Source: Lachnospiraceae bacterium
GTDB lineage: Bacteria > Bacillota > Clostridia > Lachnospirales > Lachnospiraceae
Direction of reading: 5' to 3'
NCBI GenBank assembly: GCA_024680815.1
Contig: JAILBQ010000123.1
Location: 1-41,220 of the forward strand
DNA: 41,220 bases
The notes beneath the pieces are model-generated. The model did not search any database. It was not told the origin of the DNA and saw only the letters and a program-made list of their open reading frames with translations. This document shows positions 25,778 through 33,117 of the stretch, one piece after another (position 1 is the first letter of the stretch; each line of letters opens with the position of its first letter). Made by a program: the position numbers and the translations under genes.

Positions 25778-26487
25778 TAGAATTTTCTCATGTGGGAAAA
25801 AGCTACGGTGACCTTACCGTTTTCCGGGATTTCAATGAGCGGATCGAGGACGGGGAGCTTGTTATAATAACGGGAAAAAGCGGCAGCGGGAAAACCACCA
25901 TTATGAATCTGCTGCTTAAGGAGATCGAACCGGACACGGGAAAGATTTATTTAAAGCGCCGCTGCCTTTCCGATGTGAAGACTTCCGAGATTCCGTTTTA
26001 CAGACGGGATATAGGGGTGGTTTTTCAGGATTTCAAGCTTTTCGATGACCGTACGGTCTACGGAAACCTGGAGGTTGTCAGGAACCTGACAGGAGGAAAC
26101 AGGAAAGAAACGGAACGCAGGATTACCAGCGTTTTAACCATGATGGGGATAGACAGGCTCCATAAGAGGCGGCCCAAAGAGCTCTCCGGAGGAGAGAAGC
26201 AGAAGGTGTGCATGGCAAGGGCCATAATAAACAATCCCGCCGTGCTTCTGGCGGACGAACCCACCGGAAATCTGGATCCGGAGTCCTCCGCGGAGGTGAT
26301 GAAGCTCCTGGAGCTCATACACAGGCAGGGAACCACGATTCTCCTTGCCACCCATGATTTCAAAACGGCTGAGTCGCTCCTGTCCCGCGGAAGAAGAATA
26401 GATCTTGATCAGCGAAGCTCCTCGGGATATTCCTCCTCGGGGATTTCCGTGAGGGAGAGGAACTCGTTGGAGCAATATCCGACATGA
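25774..26487 (+). CDS. FtsE-like ABC transporter ATPase in the CIS operon
   Basis: All ABC motifs are present in the 237 residues: Walker A GKSGSGKT (34-41), Q-loop Q85 in VVFQDFKLFDD, signature LSGGEKQK (137-144), Walker B VLLADEPTG (157-165) and switch His194. The overall pattern is closest to FtsE/LolD-type ATPases. No FtsX-like permease or other membrane partner is encoded nearby. The coding sequence starts inside the preceding baseplate gene (ATGA), tying it to the CIS operon. FtsE with FtsX controls cell-wall hydrolases, so a link to wall opening or envelope docking is possible but inferred. The last 24 residues are low-complexity and lie over the 3' end of the opposing SH3b gene. Confidence 0.9.
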   Translation: MIEFSHVGKSYGDLTVFRDFNERIEDGELVIITGKSGSGKTTIMNLLLKEIEPDTGKIYLKRRCLSDVKTSEIPFYRRDIGVVFQDFKLFDDRTVYGNLEVVRNLTGGNRKETERRITSVLTMMGIDRLHKRRPKELSGGEKQKVCMARAIINNPAVLLADEPTGNLDPESSAEVMKLLELIHRQGTTILLATHDFKTAESLLSRGRRIDLDQRSSSGYSSSGISVRERNSLEQYPT

Positions 26488-27065
26488 TCCTCGGCGGCGA
26501 CATAGGACCAGTCGTCTCCCAGCTCCAGAACATAGCCCTCGCTTCCGGGCGGGAGTCTGTATATACTTTTTGAGTTAACATCCGGCTCTTCCCGGATACG
26601 AAGACCGCCCTCCGTATTGATGGTTTTAAACCGGTAATATTTTTTGCTTTCCGTCTTTTCAGAGGGCTCTTCAGAGGGCTCTTCCTCCGTGATATCCGGA
26701 CTTTCGGCCGTTTCGGAGGGCTCTGCCAGGACACCGGACTGAACCGTGATATTTCCCTCGTCTCCCATGACCATGGTTTTGGCTTCTCCGGCTTCGGAAT
26801 CCTCTTCAGCCGGTCCGGCTCCGGATTCATTTTCTTCGGGAGAGCCGACGGTGCCCTGAATCATGTCGAGGGAGGGTTTTTCGTCCTCTTTTTGATCTGC
26901 GGGAGGCTCCGGCGCAACAGCTTCGACGGTATGGGTATCCTCGTCCTCCCGGTTGAATACCGAACCGTCATGGTTCATAAGCAGGAGAGAGAGGACGGTC
27001 ACCAGAATATAGAAGATGGCCGCAGTCACAATAAGCGCGATGTTTTTTGAATTTGACCGTTCCAT
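26409..27065 (-). CDS. Membrane-anchored SH3b-domain protein
   Basis: The 218-residue protein has a hydrophobic segment at residues 9-30, then about 110 residues of acidic, Glu/Ser/Pro-rich linker. A bacterial SH3-like domain follows at about 143-205 (GGLRIREEPDVNSKSIYRLP, then WSYVAAEDHVGYC). SH3b domains often bind peptidoglycan. It is 5 bases downstream of the HATPase gene, so the two form an operon. Its 3' end overlaps the converging FtsE-like gene by 79 bases. An extracytoplasmic wall-binding partner of the CIS or the sensor is plausible from position. Confidence 0.85.
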   Translation of the reverse strand: MERSNSKNIALIVTAAIFYILVTVLSLLLMNHDGSVFNREDEDTHTVEAVAPEPPADQKEDEKPSLDMIQGTVGSPEENESGAGPAEEDSEAGEAKTMVMGDEGNITVQSGVLAEPSETAESPDITEEEPSEEPSEKTESKKYYRFKTINTEGGLRIREEPDVNSKSIYRLPPGSEGYVLELGDDWSYVAAEDHVGYCSNEFLSLTEIPEEEYPEELR

Positions 27066-27070
27066 ATACT

Positions 27071-27970
27071 TTAAGCGGGCAGCTGGATATAGATGCCCAT
27101 ACCCTTTCCTGAGGTGCTTTTTGCGTAAATCGTGCCGCCGTAGTATTCCACGATGGCACGTGCCTGGGCAAGTCCCAGACCGTTTCCGCTGATGCGGTTG
27201 GAACCCTGGTAGTTAAGCTCGAATATATGCTTTGTTTCGGTTTCGGGCAGACCTTCGCCGGTGTCCTTAAGAACTATGAAAATATCGCTCCCGACAGTGG
27301 AGATTGTTATAACAAGCGAGCCTGCCCGGTTCATGTATTTGATTGAATTGTCGATTATGTTGCGGAAGAGGACGATAAGCCGGTTGGGATCGGCGCGTAC
27401 ATAGAGCGTATCGGAAGACGAGGAAACCGTAACAATAAGGTTCGCGCTTCTGGCGCTTTCCTCGAGTTCCTCTTTTGCCTGATTGGCAAGGGCGATGATG
27501 TCCACGGTTCTCATCTCGTTCTCCGGAGTTGTTAAGGGGGGAAGGAGAGCCGCGATGCTGGATTCCTCGGAGGCCTTAAGCTTTGTCTCCTGTTCGGAGC
27601 GGGCGTTTTCCGCATCGGCCTTGAGACGCTGGATACTGATTTTCGCTTCCTCAAGCTCCATCCGGGCAACTTCGTTTTCCTGGGTCAGGGTGGAAAGCAG
27701 AGCATCCTTCTCCATGAGGGCTTCCTGAAGAGAGGAGACCTCCTGGTTTTTTTCCGCAAGCTCCAGGCCCACCTCCTGGTGGTAGGTGCTGGAGGTCTGC
27801 TCAGATTCTCTTACTTCCAGCCAGGTTAAGAGGCAGAAGGCCAGGAGCGCGAGGCTGTGGAGCAGGAAGAGAACGATGATAAAATGGATCTTCAGGTTGA
27901 AAAAGCCGTAGATTGTGGCGGCGTAAAGCAGGCAGGACAATACAAGCAGAATTTTCTGAATTACAGACAT
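27071..27970 (-). CDS. Membrane HATPase (histidine-kinase-like) lacking a visible H-box
   Basis: Two membrane segments (about residues 5-23 and 27-50) and a coiled coil (65-135) precede a well-formed GHKL ATPase domain: N-box RNIIDNSIKY (203-212), G1 box DTGEGLP (236-242), F-region IFELNYQGS and G2 GNGLGLAQA (262-270). Where a HisKA phosphoacceptor helix should lie (about 135-175) there is no histidine. The only early His is His64 beside the membrane. No response regulator is encoded in the window. It may be a degenerate sensor, an anti-sigma-type kinase acting on a distant partner, or a structural ATPase. The gene is divergent from the ATPase-encoding CIS unit. Confidence 0.9.
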   Translation of the reverse strand: MSVIQKILLVLSCLLYAATIYGFFNLKIHFIIVLFLLHSLALLAFCLLTWLEVRESEQTSSTYHQEVGLELAEKNQEVSSLQEALMEKDALLSTLTQENEVARMELEEAKISIQRLKADAENARSEQETKLKASEESSIAALLPPLTTPENEMRTVDIIALANQAKEELEESARSANLIVTVSSSSDTLYVRADPNRLIVLFRNIIDNSIKYMNRAGSLVITISTVGSDIFIVLKDTGEGLPETETKHIFELNYQGSNRISGNGLGLAQARAIVEYYGGTIYAKSTSGKGMGIYIQLPA

Positions 27971-28021
27971 GGTGTTAATGGATACTCCTCTCGTTTAAGT
28001 GGGCTGTTTTTATATCCACGG

Positions 28022-28037
28022 GAAATTATACTATAAT
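28022..28037. promoter_or_regulatory. Divergent -10 elements between the two CIS units
   Basis: A plus-strand TATAAT at 28032-28037 and a minus-strand TATAAT (plus-strand ATTATA, 28025-28030) lie almost back to back in the gap between the HATPase gene and the small CIS gene. The -35 matches are weak on both strands (TTCACA for the minus strand at 28051-28046, 15 bases away). They could fire the two directions in a mutually exclusive way. Confidence 0.5.
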
Positions 28038-28049
28038 TTGGGTATTGTG

Positions 28050-28072
28050 AACAGTGGTTACTGTTAAGTAAC
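28050..28072 (+). promoter_or_regulatory. Two overlapping dyads in the leader of the AAA+ unit
   Basis: AACAGT-GGTT-ACTGTT (28050-28065) and GTTACT-GTTA-AGTAAC (28057-28072) share the central ACTGTT segment. As DNA they resemble a nested operator just downstream of the predicted start point. As RNA they would be two mutually exclusive hairpins upstream of the start at 28119. Either reading suggests regulation of the ATPase unit. Confidence 0.5.
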
Positions 28073-28118
28073 GTGACGCGCACTCTGCTGTGTGGCAACC
28101 GATAAGAAAGGAAAGAAA

Positions 28119-28355
28119 ATGAATCTGGGAGAAAGACTGGACAGGAAAATCCGGAGGGCAGCCGCTCCGAAATCCCCGGAGGATCTGTACTATGATACTG
28201 AAGCGGACTGGATGGAGTACGCCCCCCGAAAGTCTGAGGGAAATATTAATGAAAACGAAGGTGCCTTCGTCAGGGAAAATATCTCGGGAATAAATACCGC
28301 CAGGAGTGTTTTCGACGCGACGGCGGTTTTCAGAACCAGGCGGGAAGAGCAGTAA
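28119..28355 (+). CDS. Small hypothetical protein before the AAA+ ATPase
   Basis: The ATG at 28119 is preferred over the in-frame GTG at 28092 because an AAGGA site lies 6 bases before it; this gives 78 residues. The product is basic at the start (MNLGERLDRKIRRAAAPKS), then acidic and polar, without membrane segment or known motif. It is 24 bases before the AAA+ gene and probably co-transcribed with it. A small adaptor for the ATPase is one option, but nothing in the sequence names a function. Confidence 0.65.
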   Translation: MNLGERLDRKIRRAAAPKSPEDLYYDTEADWMEYAPRKSEGNINENEGAFVRENISGINTARSVFDATAVFRTRREEQ

Positions 28356-28379
28356 GAGCGATTATAAGAGGAGAAACAG

Positions 28380-30767
28380 ATGGCAAGGTACGATGAAGCG
28401 TTAAGAAGCCAGCCCTTTGAAAACTACGGGGAATACATGTCGTATATTTTCGACTGCGTGAATACCCGGATGGATCAGTATCTGACCCAGATGAAAAGCG
28501 TTTATGCCTCGGGGGACGGGGGATATAAAAACGTGCTCTATCCCGACCTCGAAGTGGCGGGTGATACCTGCCGGGCCAAGATCGAGCTTTTTTATACGAC
28601 TGATAAGGATAATAAGAGCGAGGCCCTTGCAGACCTTATGGAGGGGGAAGAGGACGAGGAAGAAGAGGAGGATGAGGACGACGATGCCGTAGATGATGAG
28701 CTTCTTAACCTCCTCGGCGAGTTTTCCGCCTTCAGGGAAGAGAATGAAGAGCAGGAAGAAAAAGATGCCGAGGCCAGGGAACAGGCCATGGAAGAAATGG
28801 GGAAGGAGAGCCGGATCGAGGTGAAGGACCGCCTCGAGTTCATCGACGAGAGGGCACAGCGGACCATTGAAGCGGGAATTGCCCTGCCTTTCTACGAACT
28901 CTGCCGGAAGCTCGCCTTTGAGCCTTTTACCACCTTCTGCTTTGCGGCCGGTATTCTTTCTTCAACCCAGACGGATTATGCCGGAGTCTTTCAGATCATA
29001 AATGAAAACATGAATCTTTCGGCTCCCACGATTGAAGCCGCGGCCAAGATTTTCTACGGTCCCTCCTTTTCCATAACCGGAGCCTACGGGGATATGTCCA
29101 CCTGTCTGGAGCAGCTCCTGCCGGTGCTTTCCCTCCGGGTTGTGGACAGCATGCCCTTTTCCACCGTTGTCTCTCCGGATAAAAGAGTTATCGACTGCCT
29201 TTTCGGACGCAATCCCGACAAGCTTGACGAAAATTACATCCGATTCTTCGGTATGCTGACAAAGGACGGGGAGGAGCTAAATCCCGTCATGGCCAATCAG
29301 GGAGTGCTGGACGCCATGGAGATTTCCTTCAGCGAAGGCGTACGCATTTTCTATTATTACGGGGACGAGGGAAGCGGCAGAAAGTTTTTCGTTAAGCAGT
29401 TCTGTCAGAAAAACGGTCTCCGGGCCATTTCCATAAACTGCAAAAAGCTTTTCAACTATGACTATCAGTTTGTGGACAAGGCGCTCTGGGCCGTGGCCAG
29501 GGACTGCATCCTGACCAATTCCTGCTGCTGTCTTACCGACCTTTCCTACAGAGAGGAAGAAAAGGAAAAGTTTTTCGGCTATATGGATATGGCTTTCTCA
29601 AAGCTTTTGGAACAGAACCTTACCGTGTTCGCCATGAGCAAGGAGTATATCGACTTCAGGGAAATCACGAAAAACGAATATACGGTGCTGGAGCTGCCCA
29701 CGCCGAATACCGGAGAGAGGCAGGCGTGCTGGGAATATTTTTCAAAGGACTATACACTGGAGGAGGGCATCGACATGCTGGAGATGTCCACGAAATTTCT
29801 CTTTACTCCGGGAAAGATCCACGATGCCTTAAAACATGCCAGAAGTCTTTCCGTTATGGCCCAGGCGGACGTGATCGACAGGGCCACTCTCTTTAAGGGG
29901 TGTTATAACCAGATGAGCTCGGAGCTTTCCCAGAAGGCTTCAAAGATAGCCGCCAATTTCGGCTTTGAGGATATCGTTATGAATCCCAGCCAGAAGGAGA
30001 CCATACTCCATGCCATCGACCAGATGAATTTCCGCAAGCAGGTCTATGAAAACTGGCATTATACGAAGAAATATCCCTACGGCCGGGGGCTTTCGATCCT
30101 GCTGTTCGGGGCTCCCGGTACCGGAAAGTCCATGTGCGCCCAGGTTATCGCCCACGAGCTCAATCTGGAGCTTTACCGCGTGGATCTCTCAAAGGTTATC
30201 GATAAATACGTGGGTGAAACGGAAAAATCAATTTCCATGATTTTCCGGGAGGCAAAAAAGTGCAACGTCGTCCTCTTCTTCGATGAGTGCGATACGCTTT
30301 TCGCCAAGCGTTCCGACGACGGAGGGTCGAATCAGGCCTCGAACAACAATAAGACCGCCCTTCTTTTACAGGAGGTGGAGGCTTATGACGGAGTGTCGGT
30401 TCTGGCCACGAACTACAAACACAATATCGATCCGGCTTTCTTCCGGCGTATGAAATATATCGTGGAATTCCAGTTCCCGGATGTGGATACGAGGGAAATG
30501 CTCTGGACCACCACTATTCCGAAGGATACTCCGCTGGCGGAGGATGTGGATATAAGGTTCCTTGCCGAAAAGTTCGAGTTTGTCGGAGGTAATATCAAGA
30601 ACTGTATCTTAAACGCGGCCTTCCTGGCCGCCGCTGACCCGGAGGGAGACGGCACGGTACACATGCGGCATTATCTCAATGCCATAAAATATGAGTTTGT
30701 CAAGGTCGGAAAGGTCTTTACAAAGTCAGATTTCGAGCCCTACGCTGCTGATGTGGGGCTGGCCTGA
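28380..30767 (+). CDS. AAA+ ATPase, Pvc15-like
   Basis: The 795-residue protein ends in a complete AAA+ module: Walker A GAPGTGKS (577-584), Walker B VVLFFDECD (about 629-637), sensor-1 SVLATNYKHN and the FFRRMKYIVEF arginine region. A first, degenerate module is recognisable around GDEGSGRK (328-335), where the Walker A is disrupted. Residues about 88-107 are a nearly pure Glu/Asp run. Tandem AAA+ proteins of this type (Pvc15) accompany most CIS clusters, and are linked to effector loading or particle assembly. AGGAGAAA precedes the ATG. Its separation from the main structural operon by the minus-strand pair and its own promoter suggests independent control. Confidence 0.9.
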   Translation: MARYDEALRSQPFENYGEYMSYIFDCVNTRMDQYLTQMKSVYASGDGGYKNVLYPDLEVAGDTCRAKIELFYTTDKDNKSEALADLMEGEEDEEEEEDEDDDAVDDELLNLLGEFSAFREENEEQEEKDAEAREQAMEEMGKESRIEVKDRLEFIDERAQRTIEAGIALPFYELCRKLAFEPFTTFCFAAGILSSTQTDYAGVFQIINENMNLSAPTIEAAAKIFYGPSFSITGAYGDMSTCLEQLLPVLSLRVVDSMPFSTVVSPDKRVIDCLFGRNPDKLDENYIRFFGMLTKDGEELNPVMANQGVLDAMEISFSEGVRIFYYYGDEGSGRKFFVKQFCQKNGLRAISINCKKLFNYDYQFVDKALWAVARDCILTNSCCCLTDLSYREEEKEKFFGYMDMAFSKLLEQNLTVFAMSKEYIDFREITKNEYTVLELPTPNTGERQACWEYFSKDYTLEEGIDMLEMSTKFLFTPGKIHDALKHARSLSVMAQADVIDRATLFKGCYNQMSSELSQKASKIAANFGFEDIVMNPSQKETILHAIDQMNFRKQVYENWHYTKKYPYGRGLSILLFGAPGTGKSMCAQVIAHELNLELYRVDLSKVIDKYVGETEKSISMIFREAKKCNVVLFFDECDTLFAKRSDDGGSNQASNNNKTALLLQEVEAYDGVSVLATNYKHNIDPAFFRRMKYIVEFQFPDVDTREMLWTTTIPKDTPLAEDVDIRFLAEKFEFVGGNIKNCILNAAFLAAADPEGDGTVHMRHYLNAIKYEFVKVGKVFTKSDFEPYAADVGLA

Positions 30768-30801
30768 GGTGGGTTGACATAATATTAACGGAGTGTAAAT
30801 T

Positions 30802-33054
30802 ATGGACGGATTTCTGGTTAAAAATGAAGATAAAATTCACGTGAAGGACAGACCGGACCTGGTTCTGGGAAATGCCCAGGCGTTGGTACCCGAGGAGGAG
30901 GGTGATGAACTTGTTGTGCTTCAGCAGATTCAGAACCCGTACTTGGCTGCGATGCAGAGCGTTGAAGAGCAGATGCAGAGCCTGGAGGAAAGCCAGGTTA
31001 CTGGCGTCCGCAAAGCAGTCAGATGGGCTGCCAGGGATTTTCAGCATGATCCCGACGCAAAGTTTGAAAACATCAGAAGCAATTACGGCTTTCTCAAGAA
31101 TGAGCTTCAGAGCGTGATTCCTACGGAGCAGCAGGCGTATCAGGATAAGCGGAACGAGCTCATAGGGCGTTATACGGTTCTGATACAGGGATGCGAAAAA
31201 TATATCGCCTTTAACGGGGGAAAGGTTTATTTTGAGGGTAAGGAGCGTCTCGGACTCATTAAGGGACTTCTGGCGTCTCTGAAAGTCGAGAAAATGTATT
31301 TCGAGGAACAGGCGGATAAGATTTACGCCAAAATAACTGCCGATCAGGCGCATCAACAGACGGACGTGATCTGGGGAAACGCTCTGGGGAATACGGAAAC
31401 ACGGGAATACATCAGATTCTACGCCAACGCCACCACCGGACTGGAAAAAACCTTTGGCAAAAAGGAAATGAAACATGAAGGCATGAAAACCGTGGAGCTC
31501 CTTAGTTTCTTCGATGCGGCATCGAGGGTGGCAGAGGCTGATCCCAGCGGAGAGGTTTTGAAGAAGGCCCTTACGGATTTCATAGTTGCCCACAAATCCT
31601 CCGAACTTGATAAGGAGTTTTACGATTTCCGCAGCTATGTCCGGGATAGACTGGATAAAAGCTTCGGGATTATGAAAAATAACAAGGTTCCCGCTTTCTT
31701 TGTTGCTGCGGGAGAGGATGCGAATTCGGATGAGGTTAAAACGCAGTATGCGAAGCTGATGATCCATAACGATAAATTTTATCAATACTGGACTGCAATC
31801 GGCGCGCTGGCTCCGACGCTGGGACTCGCGGGGGTTCAAAATCCCGTGGACTGGGAATCCGACGGCAATATCGCAACATATGACAAGCTTAACAGCGAGA
31901 TGGTCAGAAAGGCCCTTGATGACAGGGATTTAATCGACCGGGTGGATGCGAAGGAGACCCTGGGAAAATATATCGAGGATATGCCTCTTTTAAGTGATGC
32001 CCTGGGGGATGAGGAAAGTATTATTCAACATGATACTTCGACCTTTCAGGTGAAGCGCCCCACGACGAGGAGTGCGGGAGAGGGAGTGGATCTGGCGAAT
32101 GCGGTTTCCGCGGATGCATTCAAAGCGAAGCTTACGGATGCGGAAGGGAGAATCGAAGGCAGGGTGAACGCCGCGGAATTCACTACGCTTCACGACGGCT
32201 ACGCGGATGATGCCTATTGGAATGTTTCACTTAAAAACGCAGCCGAGCCTGCCGTGGATATCTGCGGGGATATGAAAGCGAACAGCCTCCTGAAGGCCTT
32301 AAAGGGCATCGCCACGCCGGCCCAGATCGAAGAGATTTTTAAAAAGCTGTTTGACGGAAGAAAACGGCTGGCGGAAAAGCAGGGAAAGAACGAGCCGATT
32401 ACTCCCGAGGACCGGACGGCCGTAGATAAAGAGATCGATGAGGGCATGGAGCTTGTGACCCGGATTTTTTTCATGCATGTGCGGAAGATGGAGGATACCT
32501 ATGGGGCTCTTATAGGACAGCTCCATCCGGAGGATGTCTTCAGGCAGTACGGGGACGAGCTCTTTGAACATATGAGCTGCATGAACGCCATGAAAGGCGT
32601 GCTGGGCTGGGTCAAGGCGAAAGCGGACAATGACCCGGCATACGGCCAGAAAGCCGCAACTCAGGCGTTTTTAACTCACGGGAATTTTTTCTACGATGTT
32701 TTTCACAGGATGGAGCTTTATTTTACCGATCAGGGAGATGCAGAGGGGTTCTTAGCCCGCTTTGAGCTGGATGAATCCGTGAAGAACTTAAGCAAGCCCG
32801 ATGCATTTAACGGGATAAGCGGACCGAGAATGACCAGAAGCAGGGAAAAGATGTACAATAAAAAAGTGCAGGAGAGGTTTACCGCGGACGGCGCCAGGGA
32901 GGAGCTGGCAGGAAAGCTCTTCGGAAAGTATAAGCTCCCTGAAGAGCCGCAGCCGGTGGAAGACGAAGACGACGGAGTGGAAGAAGAGCAGGATCATGAA
33001 GTTCATCATGTCGTTGAAGGTGACGATGATGATGACGACGATGACGATGAATAA
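30802..33054 (+). CDS. Large acidic-tailed protein, CIS cargo or ATPase-partner candidate
   Basis: I do not recognise this 750-residue protein. It has no signal peptide or membrane segment and is largely helical. It includes HMSCMNAMKGVLGWVKAKAD and FDGRKRLAEKQGKNEP-type helices, and it ends in an extreme acidic tail (EDEDDGVEEEQDHEVHHVVE, then nine Asp and a Glu). It follows the Pvc15-like ATPase by 34 bases with its own GGAG site. Genes in this position of eCIS clusters are often effectors, so it is a candidate cargo, with the acidic tail as a possible loading tag. An assembly partner of the ATPase is the main alternative. The capF-like promoter begins right after it. Confidence 0.7.
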   Translation: MDGFLVKNEDKIHVKDRPDLVLGNAQALVPEEEGDELVVLQQIQNPYLAAMQSVEEQMQSLEESQVTGVRKAVRWAARDFQHDPDAKFENIRSNYGFLKNELQSVIPTEQQAYQDKRNELIGRYTVLIQGCEKYIAFNGGKVYFEGKERLGLIKGLLASLKVEKMYFEEQADKIYAKITADQAHQQTDVIWGNALGNTETREYIRFYANATTGLEKTFGKKEMKHEGMKTVELLSFFDAASRVAEADPSGEVLKKALTDFIVAHKSSELDKEFYDFRSYVRDRLDKSFGIMKNNKVPAFFVAAGEDANSDEVKTQYAKLMIHNDKFYQYWTAIGALAPTLGLAGVQNPVDWESDGNIATYDKLNSEMVRKALDDRDLIDRVDAKETLGKYIEDMPLLSDALGDEESIIQHDTSTFQVKRPTTRSAGEGVDLANAVSADAFKAKLTDAEGRIEGRVNAAEFTTLHDGYADDAYWNVSLKNAAEPAVDICGDMKANSLLKALKGIATPAQIEEIFKKLFDGRKRLAEKQGKNEPITPEDRTAVDKEIDEGMELVTRIFFMHVRKMEDTYGALIGQLHPEDVFRQYGDELFEHMSCMNAMKGVLGWVKAKADNDPAYGQKAATQAFLTHGNFFYDVFHRMELYFTDQGDAEGFLARFELDESVKNLSKPDAFNGISGPRMTRSREKMYNKKVQERFTADGAREELAGKLFGKYKLPEEPQPVEDEDDGVEEEQDHEVHHVVEGDDDDDDDDDE

Positions 33055-33101
33055 CCGTAGATGTAATAAATATTTACAAGCTGTTTTTCCCCGGAGGGGT
33101 G

Positions 33102-33110
33102 TGTTATACT
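33102..33110 (+). promoter_or_regulatory. Extended -10 promoter, probably giving a leaderless mRNA
   Basis: TGT-TATACT at 33102-33110 matches an extended -10 (TGnTATAAT). The expected start point falls at about 33116-33118, at the ATG of the next gene (33118). The only Shine-Dalgarno-like stretch, GGAGGGG at 33093-33099, lies upstream of the -10 and too far from the ATG. No good -35 is visible. Confidence 0.5.
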
Positions 33111-33117
33111 CTGTCTT

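Noticed and set aside
28098-28105. ACCGATAA as a sigma-28 -10 before the ATPase unit
   Set aside because: No TAAA lies 15 bases upstream, unlike the two flagellar promoters.
28092-28118. GTG start for the small gene before the AAA+ ATPase
   Set aside because: No Shine-Dalgarno precedes it, while the ATG at 28119 has AAGGA at a good distance.
30774-30801. TTGACA-N16-TAAATT as a promoter for the acidic-tailed protein
   Set aside because: The start point would fall inside the coding sequence, after the ATG at 30802, and the -10 is poor.
30718-31839. 373-codon open frame on the minus strand
   Set aside because: It lies wholly antisense to the ATPase end and the 750-residue gene, has no recognisable motif, and is explained by the codon composition of the plus-strand gene.
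33089-33099. CCCC-GGA-GGGG stem as a terminator after the acidic-tailed gene
   Set aside because: The stem is only 4 bp and the T-run precedes rather than follows it on the plus strand; on the minus strand no T-run follows either.
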